64,000 bases of DNA from Bryobacter sp964387685 (GCA_964387685.1 CAYLXK010000002.1:186001-250000); one strand, 5' to 3'; positions 42,602 through 51,058 are shown, counted from the stretch's first letter. The notes: generated from the letters alone by a model not told the origin. Made by a program: numbers and translations.

Positions 42602-43864
42602 TTACTGGCCAACCTGAAGCACCTTCAATTCCTTTTGTCCACGGACCAGTAGCTTGCCATCCACCAGCGCCAGTGGAGCCCAGTTATCGCCGGGCTGCAG
42701 GATCACCGCGCTCGCCAGCGGCTTGAACGCCTCCGGGGACGGATCAATGAGGTACAGCTTGGTGTTGCCATCGGTAGCGAGCATCAGGCCATCGGCCAGA
42801 ATCGACCCGCCGCGAACAAAAGGCGGTTGCTGATCGGTCTTCCACTTGACCTTTCCATCCATGCCCATCGCCACCAGTCCATCGCTGCGCTCGTTGATCG
42901 TGTAGTGGGAATAGAAGTAGCCATTGTGCAGAACCGGTGGCTGCGTGTGCGAGCCGAAATCCGGATTGCGAAACAGCTCGGAAACCGCGAAGCTGCCGTC
43001 GTCTTTCTTGTCGACCTTCAGGATCACGGAACCAGCGCCGTAGGCACCTGCTACGAGGACGCGGTTCTGTCCGGCGTCGACGACCTGAGAAACCGGAATG
43101 ATGCAGTGCCAATTCCCAAAGGTCCAGAGGATCTTGCCTGTGCGCGGATCGAGGCCGTTCACGCTCCCATCCCGAGCGTTGCGTCCGCGGCCAACCGCCG
43201 CGCTGATCATCACGAGTTGATCTTCCCCGGCGACTTTGACGACTGACGGAGTCACGTATCCGGCCACGCCCGAAAACGCAGCGGACTTCCACTTGACCTC
43301 GCCCGTTCGCTTGTCATAAGCCACCACTCCAGCCTGCGAGGTCTGCGGAGCAACGATCAGCAGATCGTTGTAGATCAGCGGATTCTGAACGATCGCCCAG
43401 CGCGGCAGTTCGTCAGAGCCGCCGAAGTCCTTCCAGATGTTCTTGCGCCACGCGGGCTTGTGAGTGGCGATGTCGATCGCGTGCAAATCGCCCAAAGGTC
43501 CGACCGTATAGACGAGGTTGCCGTCGAGAGTCGGCGTTGTGCGCGAGCCGCCGAACATGAACTTGCCGGGCGCTTCATAGGAATGGCTCCAGAGTTCCTT
43601 GCCTGTGGCGAGATCGAGGACACGGAGTTTGTCGCCGGTGCCTTCGTCGCGGTCGAGTATGTAGACGTGGCCCTTGTAGACGGCCGGTCCGCCGAAACCA
43701 GCACCGGTTGGGACGGTCCAGAGGACCTTGGGTCCTTCGGCCGGCCAGGTGCGGAGCAGTCCTTTTTGCGGCGAGTTGTGGTCGCGGCGCGGGCCGTAGA
43801 TCCCCGGCCAGTCCTCTGCCATCATGGCCGAGATTGCAAGGATCGAAAGGAGGAGGATTCTCAT
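42602..43864 (-). CDS. Secreted PQQ-like beta-propeller repeat protein
   Basis: This 420-residue protein has a signal peptide (MRILLLSILAISAMMAED). The beta-propeller is made of tryptophan-docking repeats such as VLWTVPTGAGFGGPAVYKGHVYILD, LDLATGKELWSHSYE and DPRTGKILWTFGNW. Catalytic residues of quinoprotein dehydrogenases are not evident, so a scaffold or electron-transfer-associated role is as likely as enzyme activity. Its ATG overlaps the stop of the iron-sulfur subunit gene by four bases, so it is tightly coupled to the molybdenum enzyme. Confidence 0.88.
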   Translation of the reverse strand: MRILLLSILAISAMMAEDWPGIYGPRRDHNSPQKGLLRTWPAEGPKVLWTVPTGAGFGGPAVYKGHVYILDRDEGTGDKLRVLDLATGKELWSHSYEAPGKFMFGGSRTTPTLDGNLVYTVGPLGDLHAIDIATHKPAWRKNIWKDFGGSDELPRWAIVQNPLIYNDLLIVAPQTSQAGVVAYDKRTGEVKWKSAAFSGVAGYVTPSVVKVAGEDQLVMISAAVGRGRNARDGSVNGLDPRTGKILWTFGNWHCIIPVSQVVDAGQNRVLVAGAYGAGSVILKVDKKDDGSFAVSELFRNPDFGSHTQPPVLHNGYFYSHYTINERSDGLVAMGMDGKVKWKTDQQPPFVRGGSILADGLMLATDGNTKLYLIDPSPEAFKPLASAVILQPGDNWAPLALVDGKLLVRGQKELKVLQVGQ

Positions 43865-44313
43865 TTGAGTCCCGCCACCTGGTGGATCGCCGCCCGTATT
43901 CTCGGGTAGGTGCCGCAGCGGCAGAGATTGCCGTTCATCGCCGTGTCGATGTCGGCATCGGTGGGATGCGGTTTCTTCTTCAACAGAGCGCAGGCGGACA
44001 TGATCTGCCCAGCCTGGCAGTAGCCGCATTGAGGGACATCCAACTCCGCCCAGGCTTTCTGCACGGGATGGGATCCATCGGCCGAGAGGCCCTCGATCGT
44101 GGTGATGGATGCCTTGGCCGCATCCGCGACTTTGGTAACGCAAGCGCGCGCGGGCTCTCCATCGATGTGGATCGTGCATGCGCCGCAGAGGCCCATGCCG
44201 CAGCCATACTTGGTGCCCTTGAGGTCGAGTTCATCGCGCAATGCCCACAACAGCGGCATTTCCGGATCGCCATCGAACTTGCGAGTTTTTCCGTTGATCT
44301 TGAGGTTGATCAT
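43861..44313 (-). CDS. (2Fe-2S) subunit of an isoquinoline 1-oxidoreductase/aldehyde dehydrogenase
   Basis: This 150-residue small subunit has an N-terminal plant-type ferredoxin domain with Cys38, Cys43, Cys46 and Cys58 (YGCGMGLCGACTIHIDG). A C-terminal helical 2Fe-2S domain follows, with GYCQAGQIMSACALL and NLCRCGTYPRIR. It passes electrons from the molybdenum site of the large subunit encoded 12 bases upstream. The sequence matches IorA-type subunits in length and motif order. Confidence 0.94.
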   Translation of the reverse strand: MINLKINGKTRKFDGDPEMPLLWALRDELDLKGTKYGCGMGLCGACTIHIDGEPARACVTKVADAAKASITTIEGLSADGSHPVQKAWAELDVPQCGYCQAGQIMSACALLKKKPHPTDADIDTAMNGNLCRCGTYPRIRAAIHQVAGLK

Positions 44314-44325
44314 GTGTCGTTCCCT

Positions 44326-46533
44326 TTATGCGAAGCTGAACCCTTGTTTGGTCATAGGCAGCGTACGAATCCGCTCGCCGGTGGCTTTGAAGATGGCATT
44401 GCAAACCGCGGGCAGAACTGGCGGCAGCGCGGGTTCGCCCATGCCGGTTGGCGTGTTCGCGGAACGGAGCACGTGCAGTTCGATCGCCGGTGCCTGTGTG
44501 AGCCGCAGCATCGGATGGTTGTTGTAATTCGCCTGCACGACGCGGCCTTCGCGCAGTGTGATTTCCTGGATCAATTCGCTCAAGCCGTCAATCACCGCGC
44601 CCTGCACCTGGCCCTCGGCTCCACTGGGATTGATGATGTGGCTGCCGACGTCCGCAGCCACCCAAACCTTGTTGACCTTCACCTTCTTGTTAGCGCCGAC
44701 TGAAACCTCGGCGACCTCAGCGAAGTATCCGCCATGACTGTAGTGAAACGCCGTGCCAAGCGCCGTGCCTTTGGGCAGTTGACGCTTCCCCCAACCGGAC
44801 TTCTCGGCGGCCAATTGAATCACAGCCAGCATTCGCGCCGGATTCATTGCGCCCCGGCCTTGCGGTTTTGGCGTACCTCCGAGCAGTTCGAGCCGGAACT
44901 GGACCGGGTCCTTGCCGGCAGCATGGGCCAGTTCATCGAGAAACGATTGGATCACCCACGCGGTGCTGTTCGAGTAAGGAGCTCGTAGCGCACCGGTCTT
45001 CAGTCCCAGCGGCATGACGGACGATTGCACGGCCAGGTTTGGGACAAACCCGGATGGAAACTCAGTCGCGTTGAATCCTCCATCGTGAGCAAAGGCCTCG
45101 CCTTCGCCGTAGCCAACGAAGTGGTCGCGCCAACCGACCAGTTTGCCGCTTGCGTCGACGGCCCCTTTGAAATACTGGAATCCGCCGCAGCGATAGTAGT
45201 CATGCTGCATGTCGTCTTCGCGCGTCCAGATCAGCTTCACCGGCGCACCTGCGACCTTCGAAATCCAGACCGCCTCGCACATCACATCGTTGTAAGCACG
45301 GCGGCCGAATCCACCACCGCCTCGTACCATGTTGACCGTGACATTCTCTTCGGGGATACCCATCAATGAAGCAATCGCTGCGCGGCCAGGCTGCGGAAAC
45401 TGCGTGCTCGACCAGATCTCGACCTTGCCATCCTTGAAGTGGGCCGTGCAGTTCTGCGGCTCCATCGTCGCATGTGCGATGAAAGGAAACGCATACGCGC
45501 CTTCCACAACCTTCACACCCGGCTGCCCGAAGGCCGCGTCCACGTCCCCGTCTTTACGAAGGCTGCGGGCAGGAGCGAGCTTTGCGAGTTCCTGAGCCTT
45601 TTCCGCGTTGGCGGCGCTGTCTTGCGATCCCCATTTGCCGGTGTCCCATTTGACGTTGAGCTTACGGCGGGCGGATTGCGCGGCCCACCAGCTATGCGCG
45701 ACAATCGCGATGCCGGTTTCGAGGCCGGGGTCCTGGAAAAGGTAATTCGGATAGGCACTGGGCATCGGTCTGCCCTCCACGATGAAGGCATGCGTGACAC
45801 CCTTCAGCGCTTTGATCTCGTCGAGATTCGCGCTGACCACCTTTCCACCCATCACGGGCGTCTTGTGGAACACGGCATACAACATGCCGGGCAGAGTCAC
45901 GTCGATGCCGAAGATCGGCTTGCCCGTGACGATGGCTTTGTTCTCGACGCCGATGGTGCTGGTGCCGATGATCTTGTAGTCTTTCGGATCTTTAAGCTTC
46001 AACGTCTTTGCATCCGGTACGGGCAAAGCGGCCGCTTTTGTGGCTACTTCTCCATACCCCAGCGAACGCTGGCTTGTGCGATGGTAAACGCGGCCCGACG
46101 CCGTGGTGCATTCTTCCGCCGGAACGTTCCATGTCTGTGCAGCTGCGTTGACCAGCAAGGAGCGCGCGGCCGCGCCCAGCCTCCGCATGGGTTCCCAGTT
46201 CGAAGGTGTGGCCCGGCTACCGGCGCTAAGCTGCATCCCGAAGCGGCGGCCAACGCCCGCGCGGGTCACCACCACATCCTTCCAATCCACATCCAGCTCT
46301 TCCGCCACGAGCATTGGCAGTGAGTTGAGCGAACCTTGCCCGAGGTCCGGATTGCGAGCGACGATCGTCACCTTGCCGTCCGGGGCGATCGTGACGAAAT
46401 CCTCCGGCGAAAGCGAAGGGTCAGCAAAAGGATTCTGCGCGTGCGCTTTCCGGTGCAGCCCGAGCATGAGTCCGCCGCCTGCGAGTGCGGATAATCGCAG
46501 GAACGAACGGCGAGTGGATCTTAACTTGTTCAT
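44326..46533 (-). CDS. Molybdopterin-binding large subunit (IorB-like), Tat-exported
   Basis: This 735-residue protein has a twin-arginine signal (RSTRRSFLRLSALAGGGLML), so the two-subunit enzyme works in the periplasm. Family motifs include DLGQGSLNSLPMLVAEELDVDW, GGGGFGRRAYNDVMCEAVWIS, ALRAPYSNSTAWVIQSFLDE, VWVAADVGSHIINPSGAEGQVQGA, and TGMGEPALPPVLPAVCNAIF near the C terminus, whose Glu is the catalytic base. It oxidises an aldehyde or N-heterocycle by hydroxylation. No cytochrome c subunit gene follows, unlike in some homologous operons. It is the first gene of the nine-gene operon. Confidence 0.94.
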   Translation of the reverse strand: MNKLRSTRRSFLRLSALAGGGLMLGLHRKAHAQNPFADPSLSPEDFVTIAPDGKVTIVARNPDLGQGSLNSLPMLVAEELDVDWKDVVVTRAGVGRRFGMQLSAGSRATPSNWEPMRRLGAAARSLLVNAAAQTWNVPAEECTTASGRVYHRTSQRSLGYGEVATKAAALPVPDAKTLKLKDPKDYKIIGTSTIGVENKAIVTGKPIFGIDVTLPGMLYAVFHKTPVMGGKVVSANLDEIKALKGVTHAFIVEGRPMPSAYPNYLFQDPGLETGIAIVAHSWWAAQSARRKLNVKWDTGKWGSQDSAANAEKAQELAKLAPARSLRKDGDVDAAFGQPGVKVVEGAYAFPFIAHATMEPQNCTAHFKDGKVEIWSSTQFPQPGRAAIASLMGIPEENVTVNMVRGGGGFGRRAYNDVMCEAVWISKVAGAPVKLIWTREDDMQHDYYRCGGFQYFKGAVDASGKLVGWRDHFVGYGEGEAFAHDGGFNATEFPSGFVPNLAVQSSVMPLGLKTGALRAPYSNSTAWVIQSFLDELAHAAGKDPVQFRLELLGGTPKPQGRGAMNPARMLAVIQLAAEKSGWGKRQLPKGTALGTAFHYSHGGYFAEVAEVSVGANKKVKVNKVWVAADVGSHIINPSGAEGQVQGAVIDGLSELIQEITLREGRVVQANYNNHPMLRLTQAPAIELHVLRSANTPTGMGEPALPPVLPAVCNAIFKATGERIRTLPMTKQGFSFA

Positions 46534-46579
46534 TGGCCTTAACTCAGCGTAAGGCGGCTGGAGGTTTGCCGGATATCCC

Positions 46580-46610
46580 GATTCTGCCGATCTTTTGCCT
46601 GATCCTGCCG
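46580..46610 (+). promoter_or_regulatory. Candidate AraC-type operator: GAT(T/C)CTGCCG repeated at 21 bp
   Basis: GATTCTGCCG (46580-46589) and GATCCTGCCG (46601-46610) are direct repeats offset by exactly 21 bp, two helical turns. This is the classic spacing of AraC-family half-sites. The pair lies in the 134-base gap between the AraC gene and the divergent oxidoreductase operon. Confidence 0.5.
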
Positions 46611-46667
46611 CCTGCTAGTGATTAGTTCAGCCTGTGAGCTAAGCTGACATCCAGAGAGGCCAAATAC

Positions 46668-47627
46668 GTGATCGCACCAGACCTTGCCGCACAGATCAAT
46701 ACAACCGCCGGAAATCGCCCGGCGTTGCAACGGGAATTGGCGGTGACCATTGCCCGATGGATTGGCAAGGAAGAGCGAATGGACACGGCGATCCCTGGTG
46801 TCCGGCTGGCGCGGCGGACGTCGCCCACGCCTCCGTGCTCGGTTACCTACAGCCCGAGCATTATCGTCGTGGCGCAGGGCTCCAAGCGGGTGGATCTTGG
46901 AGCGAATACTTTTTACTACGATTCCTCACGGTTTCTTTTGACATCTCTCGACCTGCCTGCCCTTGCAAGCGTCGAAGCGGCCAGTGAGGCGGAACCGTGT
47001 CTCGCCATGATCATCAACATCGAAATGCCTTTGGTCCGGGAGTTGCTCGCACAGGAAGAATGGACCGGTGCCGAACCCTCCTCCAACATGTCGGCAATGG
47101 CGGTGGCGGAAGCGTCGCCTGACTTTCTCGATGCCTGTTGCCGGTTGCTGCGTCTGCTGTCGAATCCTGGCGACATACCCATCATGGGTGGGCTGATCCA
47201 ACGTGAGATCGTCTACCGGGTTCTTCGAAGCGCCGAGGGTGCTCGCTTACGCGCCATCGCGACACAAGGCGAACAGGGCCATCGAACAGCGAAAGCGATC
47301 GCTTGGATTCGGACGAACTTCCACCAGCCGCTTCGAATGGAAGAACTGGCGCAAGTGGCGGGTATGGCCGTCTCAACGCTGCATCATCATTTTCGTGCAC
47401 TCACCGCCATGAGTCCTTTGCAGTATCAGAAGCAGGTGCGGCTGCAAGTTGCGCGATCACGGATGTTGATGGACGGAATCGACGCCAACGCGGCGGCGTT
47501 TGAGGTGGGATACGAGAGTGCGAGCCAATTCAGTCGAGAGTACAGCCGATTCTTCGGTCAGCCGCCTGTCCGGGATGTGCGGATTCTCCGTCAGACCGCG
47601 ACACCGCGAGAAGCCAGTGCTTCGTAA
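46668..47627 (+). CDS. AraC-family transcriptional regulator (YqhC-like)
   Basis: This 319-residue regulator has an N-terminal AraC_N ligand-binding domain (about 45-190; CSVTYSPSIIVVAQGSKRVDLG, LGANTFYYDSSRFLLTSLDLP). A C-terminal double helix-turn-helix follows (about 215-310; WIRTNFHQPLRMEELAQVAGMAVSTLHHHFRALTAMSPLQYQK, AAAFEVGYESASQFSREYSRFFG). YqhC-type regulators respond to aldehydes and activate aldo/keto reductase genes, which fits the divergent operon. It starts with GTG. Confidence 0.92.
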   Translation: MIAPDLAAQINTTAGNRPALQRELAVTIARWIGKEERMDTAIPGVRLARRTSPTPPCSVTYSPSIIVVAQGSKRVDLGANTFYYDSSRFLLTSLDLPALASVEAASEAEPCLAMIINIEMPLVRELLAQEEWTGAEPSSNMSAMAVAEASPDFLDACCRLLRLLSNPGDIPIMGGLIQREIVYRVLRSAEGARLRAIATQGEQGHRTAKAIAWIRTNFHQPLRMEELAQVAGMAVSTLHHHFRALTAMSPLQYQKQVRLQVARSRMLMDGIDANAAAFEVGYESASQFSREYSRFFGQPPVRDVRILRQTATPREASAS

Positions 47628-47675
47628 CGTGGCCGGCCCGGGCGGAACGCAGGCATCGGGAACCAGCGCCTGTGA

Positions 47676-47891
47676 CTAACGTCGTTTGCCAAAGCCAAAA
47701 TAGTCAAAGTGGATAACACTGTCGGCCTTGGTCCACAGCCCCACATTGCCAGCCTTGACGAATGTTACGTCGTGAACCTCCATGATCTTGAGTCCATCGA
47801 AGAACACGAGGAACGTATCCGCAACGAAATCAACCCGAAGTTCACTCCATCCGCCCTTGGGAACCCGGTGCTTGACACCATAGCTTTTTGA
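47676..47891 (-). pseudogene. DUF1080-like gene, 3' fragment cut off by the ISL3 element
   Basis: Minus-strand translation gives SYGVKHRVPKGGWSELRV, then a domain end with FLVFFDGLKIMEVHDVTFV and GLWTKADSVIHFDYFGFG and a TAG at 47676-47678. This is the C-terminal half of the protein whose start lies at 50046. Joining 49616-50046 to 47883 and below, with one copy of the 8-bp duplication kept, restores an uninterrupted 212-codon frame reading TPSKSYGVKH across the junction. The fragment has no start of its own. Confidence 0.85.
47884..47891 (+). repeat. Left copy of 8-bp target site duplication CTTTTTGA
   Basis: CTTTTTGA is present here and again at 49616-49623, directly flanking the ISL3-family element. 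An 8-bp AT-rich duplication is usual for this family. Confidence 0.85.
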
Positions 47892-47897
47892 GGTTCG

Positions 47898-49145
47898 TCA
47901 GAAGAATTCGTGGGTAAGTGGCGGTTCGGGCAGTTTCCCAAGCGTATGATATAGCGCGAGTTCCAGGATGCGGTAGGTCCGAAAGCCGTACGATCTTCTC
48001 ATGGTGACTTTGGCTTTGTTGTTCAGACCCTCAATCACCCCGCTGGAAAACTCTTTCCGGGCGCGGAAATAGTTCAGCAGGAGTTCACGGTGGGAGCGTA
48101 GCGTCTTGGCGACCTTCTTCATCGGCTCCAGGCGCGAACGCATGACCTCGCGGCACCAGAAGTCGAGGAACTTGCCGGCCCAGGAGGGTGAATCGTATTC
48201 CCAGAACTGCTGGAAATCCTCTTTGAGCAGGTAGGCGCGGACGGTGCGGAGATTGTAGGCCAGCAGATCGCGCAGGCGGAACCGCTGCTGGTCAGACAGG
48301 TTGTCCTTGCGCTTGAGCAGAAACCAGCGCGTCTTCTTCAATAATGGCTCGTACCCTGCTTGCGACATCCGGCGGGCCTCGGCGGCGCGGACATCGTCCA
48401 CGGCCTCATTGAGCTTGGCGACGATGTGAAACCGATCCAGGATATGGAGGGCCTGCGCGCACCGCTCGCGGATGACGTGCAAGTAGGGCTTCCACATGTC
48501 CGAGCAGACGAACTGGATTTGACTGGCCAAGTCCGCGCCGATCATGGTGAAGAAGCCTTCGAAGGACTCGATGGTGCGCTCTTTGCCGACCCACAGCAAC
48601 CGCGTCATGCCCTGGTCGATCTGGTAGACCAGCGTCAAGTATTTGTGCCCCTTGGCGTAGGCGATCTCGTCGACGCCAAGGGCGCGAATGGGCTCCAGCG
48701 TCCGGTTGGCCAGTCCCCAGGTGACCACGTAGTCGACGGCGTCACACACCTTATCCCAACTGGTGTGGAACGCTTCGGCGGTCTCTTTCCACGATAGCCG
48801 CCGCGCCCAGCGCGCCAGAAAGATCATGTAGGCCTTGGTGAGATGGTGCTTGCCATCGGCCCAGGGCACCTCTTCGACGACGATGCCGCACTGACGGCAC
48901 TGGACACGGCGCATACGGTACAGCAGGAAGACCAGAAAACCCCAGAAGGGAATGAACTCGAAGCGCCGGACACCGAGCTGATCGTAGCCCGGCGCCGGTT
49001 GGTGGCACCCGGAGCAGATGGCCTTGGAGCGGGCACGCGGCCGCACGGTCACCTCGATGCGTTGGCGGTCATCGGAGAACGCCGCCTGTTGATAAACGAA
49101 GCCCGGAATCGGGTGACAGTGGTTTAGAATCGTGATCAGTTCCAT
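47898..49145 (-). CDS. ISL3-family transposase
   Basis: This 415-residue transposase has an N-terminal zinc-binding region (CSGCHQPAPGYDQ and VQCRQCGIVVEEVPW), a helix-turn-helix (LSWKETAEAFHTSWDKVCDAV) and the DDE catalytic core. The core has LGVDEIAYAKGHKYLTLVY, FVCSDMWKPYLHVI and, near the end, SGVIEGLNNKAKVTMRRSYGFRT. The ATG at 49145 was chosen; the frame extends 16 codons upstream without similarity. Its stop lies inside the left inverted repeat. The start codon overlaps that of the divergent passenger gene in a shared CATG. Confidence 0.94.
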   Translation of the reverse strand: MELITILNHCHPIPGFVYQQAAFSDDRQRIEVTVRPRARSKAICSGCHQPAPGYDQLGVRRFEFIPFWGFLVFLLYRMRRVQCRQCGIVVEEVPWADGKHHLTKAYMIFLARWARRLSWKETAEAFHTSWDKVCDAVDYVVTWGLANRTLEPIRALGVDEIAYAKGHKYLTLVYQIDQGMTRLLWVGKERTIESFEGFFTMIGADLASQIQFVCSDMWKPYLHVIRERCAQALHILDRFHIVAKLNEAVDDVRAAEARRMSQAGYEPLLKKTRWFLLKRKDNLSDQQRFRLRDLLAYNLRTVRAYLLKEDFQQFWEYDSPSWAGKFLDFWCREVMRSRLEPMKKVAKTLRSHRELLLNYFRARKEFSSGVIEGLNNKAKVTMRRSYGFRTYRILELALYHTLGKLPEPPLTHEFF

Positions 49146-49584
49146 GGCGCGCGCAGCGGCGAAGACCTCCACCATAAACCGCGACACCCCCACCGCTGAA
49201 GCGGCCCACTCCCGCGCCAGAGCCTACGATCACGACTTGGGCGACTGGCCGCGCTCGTGGATGGGGTGGGAAAAGGACCTGCCGCCGGGCGAGGAACTCG
49301 TGGCCTGCTTCCGACCGTTCATCGCGCAACTAGCTGCCTCGCCCTTGACGCCGAAGACGATTCGGCGTCACGTCGACAATCTGTGGCTCCTCGGCGGACG
49401 CCTGATCACCGACCTGAACGAAACGCCGCGGCTGCGCCGACGGCCGATTCGCCAGATCCTCTGGGAAGCCATCGACGATGACGAAGGTGGGCCACTCATT
49501 CACGGCGGCATGGACGAACAGGCCCAACGATCTTTCGATGCCACGTGCCGTAAACTACGTCGTTTCCTCAGCCCAACGAGTTAG
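49144..49584 (+). CDS. Passenger gene of the ISL3 element, unknown function
   Basis: This 146-residue protein lies wholly between the terminal repeats and divergent from the transposase, sharing CATG at both starts. It contains DWPRSWMGWEKDLPPGEELV and LTPKTIRRHVDNLWLLGGRL. The second stretch looks like the helical, core-binding-like segment of tyrosine recombinases or another DNA-binding helix bundle, but no catalytic residues are visible. It may help or regulate transposition. I do not recognise a named family. Confidence 0.75.
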   Translation: MARAAAKTSTINRDTPTAEAAHSRARAYDHDLGDWPRSWMGWEKDLPPGEELVACFRPFIAQLAASPLTPKTIRRHVDNLWLLGGRLITDLNETPRLRRRPIRQILWEAIDDDEGGPLIHGGMDEQAQRSFDATCRKLRRFLSPTS

Positions 49585-49615
49585 CCCAAACCCCCACAGA
49601 TTTCTCCGACGAGGC

Positions 49616-50046
49616 CTTTTTGAAGGTGTGCCTTTAGGCTCCAATGAGATCCACTTACCCTGCTCAACTTTGTACAGAACAACGTTGTCTTCCAAAGCGT
49701 TGGCGCGGACGATGTAATAGTTCTCAGGATCCTTATAGCGCCAAACGAGACCGGCCGCCTGATCCCGTTCTCCTGCAAGGGGCTTGAAACGGACCGAAAC
49801 GCTGCCATCCGCAAACCGCGCCTTGCGATAGATCGCCAAGGGGAACCGGCCCGAGGTGTTGTCGGTGGAAGTCTGCGCGAGAATGCGGCGTCCGTCGATC
49901 AACAGGACTTCCCACTTGGGCGCGCCGCCTTCATGCGTCATCGCGACGGTCCACCCGCTGGGAACTGCGCCAACCTTGTCGCCCGTGAATTCAATCGTTT
50001 TGGCAAATAGCGGTAGGGTCATCAGGCACGCCACAAGAATCCGCAT
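49616..50046 (-). pseudogene. DUF1080-like gene, 5' part (interrupted by ISL3 element)
   Basis: The N-terminal half has a signal peptide (MRILVACLMTLPLFAKT). The beta-sandwich starts with IEFTGDKVGAVPSGW and continues to GLVWRYKDPENYYIVRANALEDN and VEQGKWISLEP, which resemble the DUF1080 (3-keto-disaccharide hydrolase/concanavalin-like) family. The frame now runs on into the IS element for 20 foreign residues and stops at 49555. It starts five bases after the DUF1259 gene with AAGGAG upstream, so the two form an operon. Function is probably lost. Confidence 0.85.
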
Positions 50047-50051
50047 CGCGT

Positions 50052-50957
50052 TTACTCCTTCTGGGTATCCGTCTTCTGGGTGTCCATTGCCGCGCGCAAC
50101 GCACGCGCCAAATCTTGCGCACGGCCCTTTCCCCAGTAGTGAAGAAACACGTACTGAGGCTCTTCATGCGTCATGTGATCGTGAATAGCAACGATATGGA
50201 TGCCCGCGCGACGCAAGGTCTTTAGAACGGCTTGCAACTCCGATTCGACCATCGCGAAATCGCCATCCACCACGGCCGCATCGTCGGAACCCGCGAATGC
50301 CGCCCACGTGTTGACTCCCATCTGATTCCCCACCGTGTGGCCATGCATGGACGCCGGCCGGCCAATGGAGATCTTGTACATTCCACTGTTCACCTGGCCT
50401 TTTACGCCGAGAATCGTATCGAGCGGATCGGCCGTGATGCTGTTCGTTGCGGGAATCGCCGGTCCGCCAAACGCCAGGGCGGGCTTCGCATTTGCCTTCC
50501 GGATCTCCTTCACCTTTTGAAGGGCTTGCCCAACGGCGGTGGCGAGCTTTTCAGCGGTTCCGGCGCCGCCAATGTGCATGAACATCACGCGAGGCGAATC
50601 GAAGAAGAAGTGATTGTGCAGCGCCGTTACCTCGAGGCCATTGTCCAGCGCCACGGACATCACGGGGTTCAGTTCGTCTTCGAAAAGCACAAGATCGCCC
50701 ATCACCATCAACTGCCCGCTGTGTCCCTCCGGAGTGAACGCGGCCCAGGAGGTGAGTCCCTGGAAAGGATGAAGTGCGCGCCCATCTACTGTGACAGGAA
50801 CATCGGTGCGCGGAAACGCCACGCGATACACGTCCTCGGAGGCCGTGTAGGTTCCTTGGGCTCCCGTGCCCCGATCAATAGCAGCGCGCTGTGGTGCTCC
50901 GATTTCGGCAAGCGCCGAACCGGCTGTGATCAACGTAAACAGAAGGATGCTTCGCAT
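50052..50957 (-). CDS. DUF1259 (LppY/LpqO-like) secreted protein
   Basis: This 301-residue protein has a signal peptide (MRSILLFTLITAGSALAE) and two repeats of the DUF1259 domain. The first has GLTSWAAFTPEGHSGQLMVMGDLVLFEDELNPVMS and ALHNHFFFDSPRVMFMHIGG. The second has GVNTWAAFAGSDDAAVVDGDFAMVESEL and AIHDHMTHEEPQYVFLHYWG. Paired HxH-type motifs suggest metal binding. The function is uncharacterised. It is divergent from the two-component system at 51059, with a palindromic site between them. Confidence 0.9.
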   Translation of the reverse strand: MRSILLFTLITAGSALAEIGAPQRAAIDRGTGAQGTYTASEDVYRVAFPRTDVPVTVDGRALHPFQGLTSWAAFTPEGHSGQLMVMGDLVLFEDELNPVMSVALDNGLEVTALHNHFFFDSPRVMFMHIGGAGTAEKLATAVGQALQKVKEIRKANAKPALAFGGPAIPATNSITADPLDTILGVKGQVNSGMYKISIGRPASMHGHTVGNQMGVNTWAAFAGSDDAAVVDGDFAMVESELQAVLKTLRRAGIHIVAIHDHMTHEEPQYVFLHYWGKGRAQDLARALRAAMDTQKTDTQKE

Positions 50958-50986
50958 GATGTGGCTCCTCTGCGAGTATCGCGCAG

Positions 50987-51036
50987 GAATCTGAAGAACA
51001 TCTGAAACGCGGGAAATTCAGCGGAACTTCAGATTC
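50987..51036 (+). promoter_or_regulatory. Candidate response-regulator operator: GAATCTGAAG / CTTCAGATTC
   Basis: Perfect 10-bp inverted arms lie at 50987-50996 and 51027-51036. Additional TCTGAA and TTCAG units occur between them, near 51001 and 51018. The cluster lies in the 101-base gap between the divergent DUF1259 gene and the response regulator gene and may serve both promoters. Confidence 0.55.
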
Positions 51037-51058
51037 GCCGGTTAACTTGGAGAAGAAG

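Larger units (their letters stand above)
47892..49615 (-). mobile_element. ISL3-family insertion sequence with passenger gene (1724 bp)
   Basis: The element is bounded by imperfect terminal inverted repeats: GGTTCGTCAGAAGAATTCGT at the left end and GCCTCGTCGGAGAAATCTGT, read inward, at the right end. About 20 of the first 30 positions match. It is flanked by 8-bp duplications CTTTTTGA at 47884-47891 and 49616-49623. It carries an ISL3 transposase on the minus strand and a divergent 146-residue gene. It interrupts a DUF1080-like gene. The transposase is complete, so the element may still be active. Confidence 0.9.
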
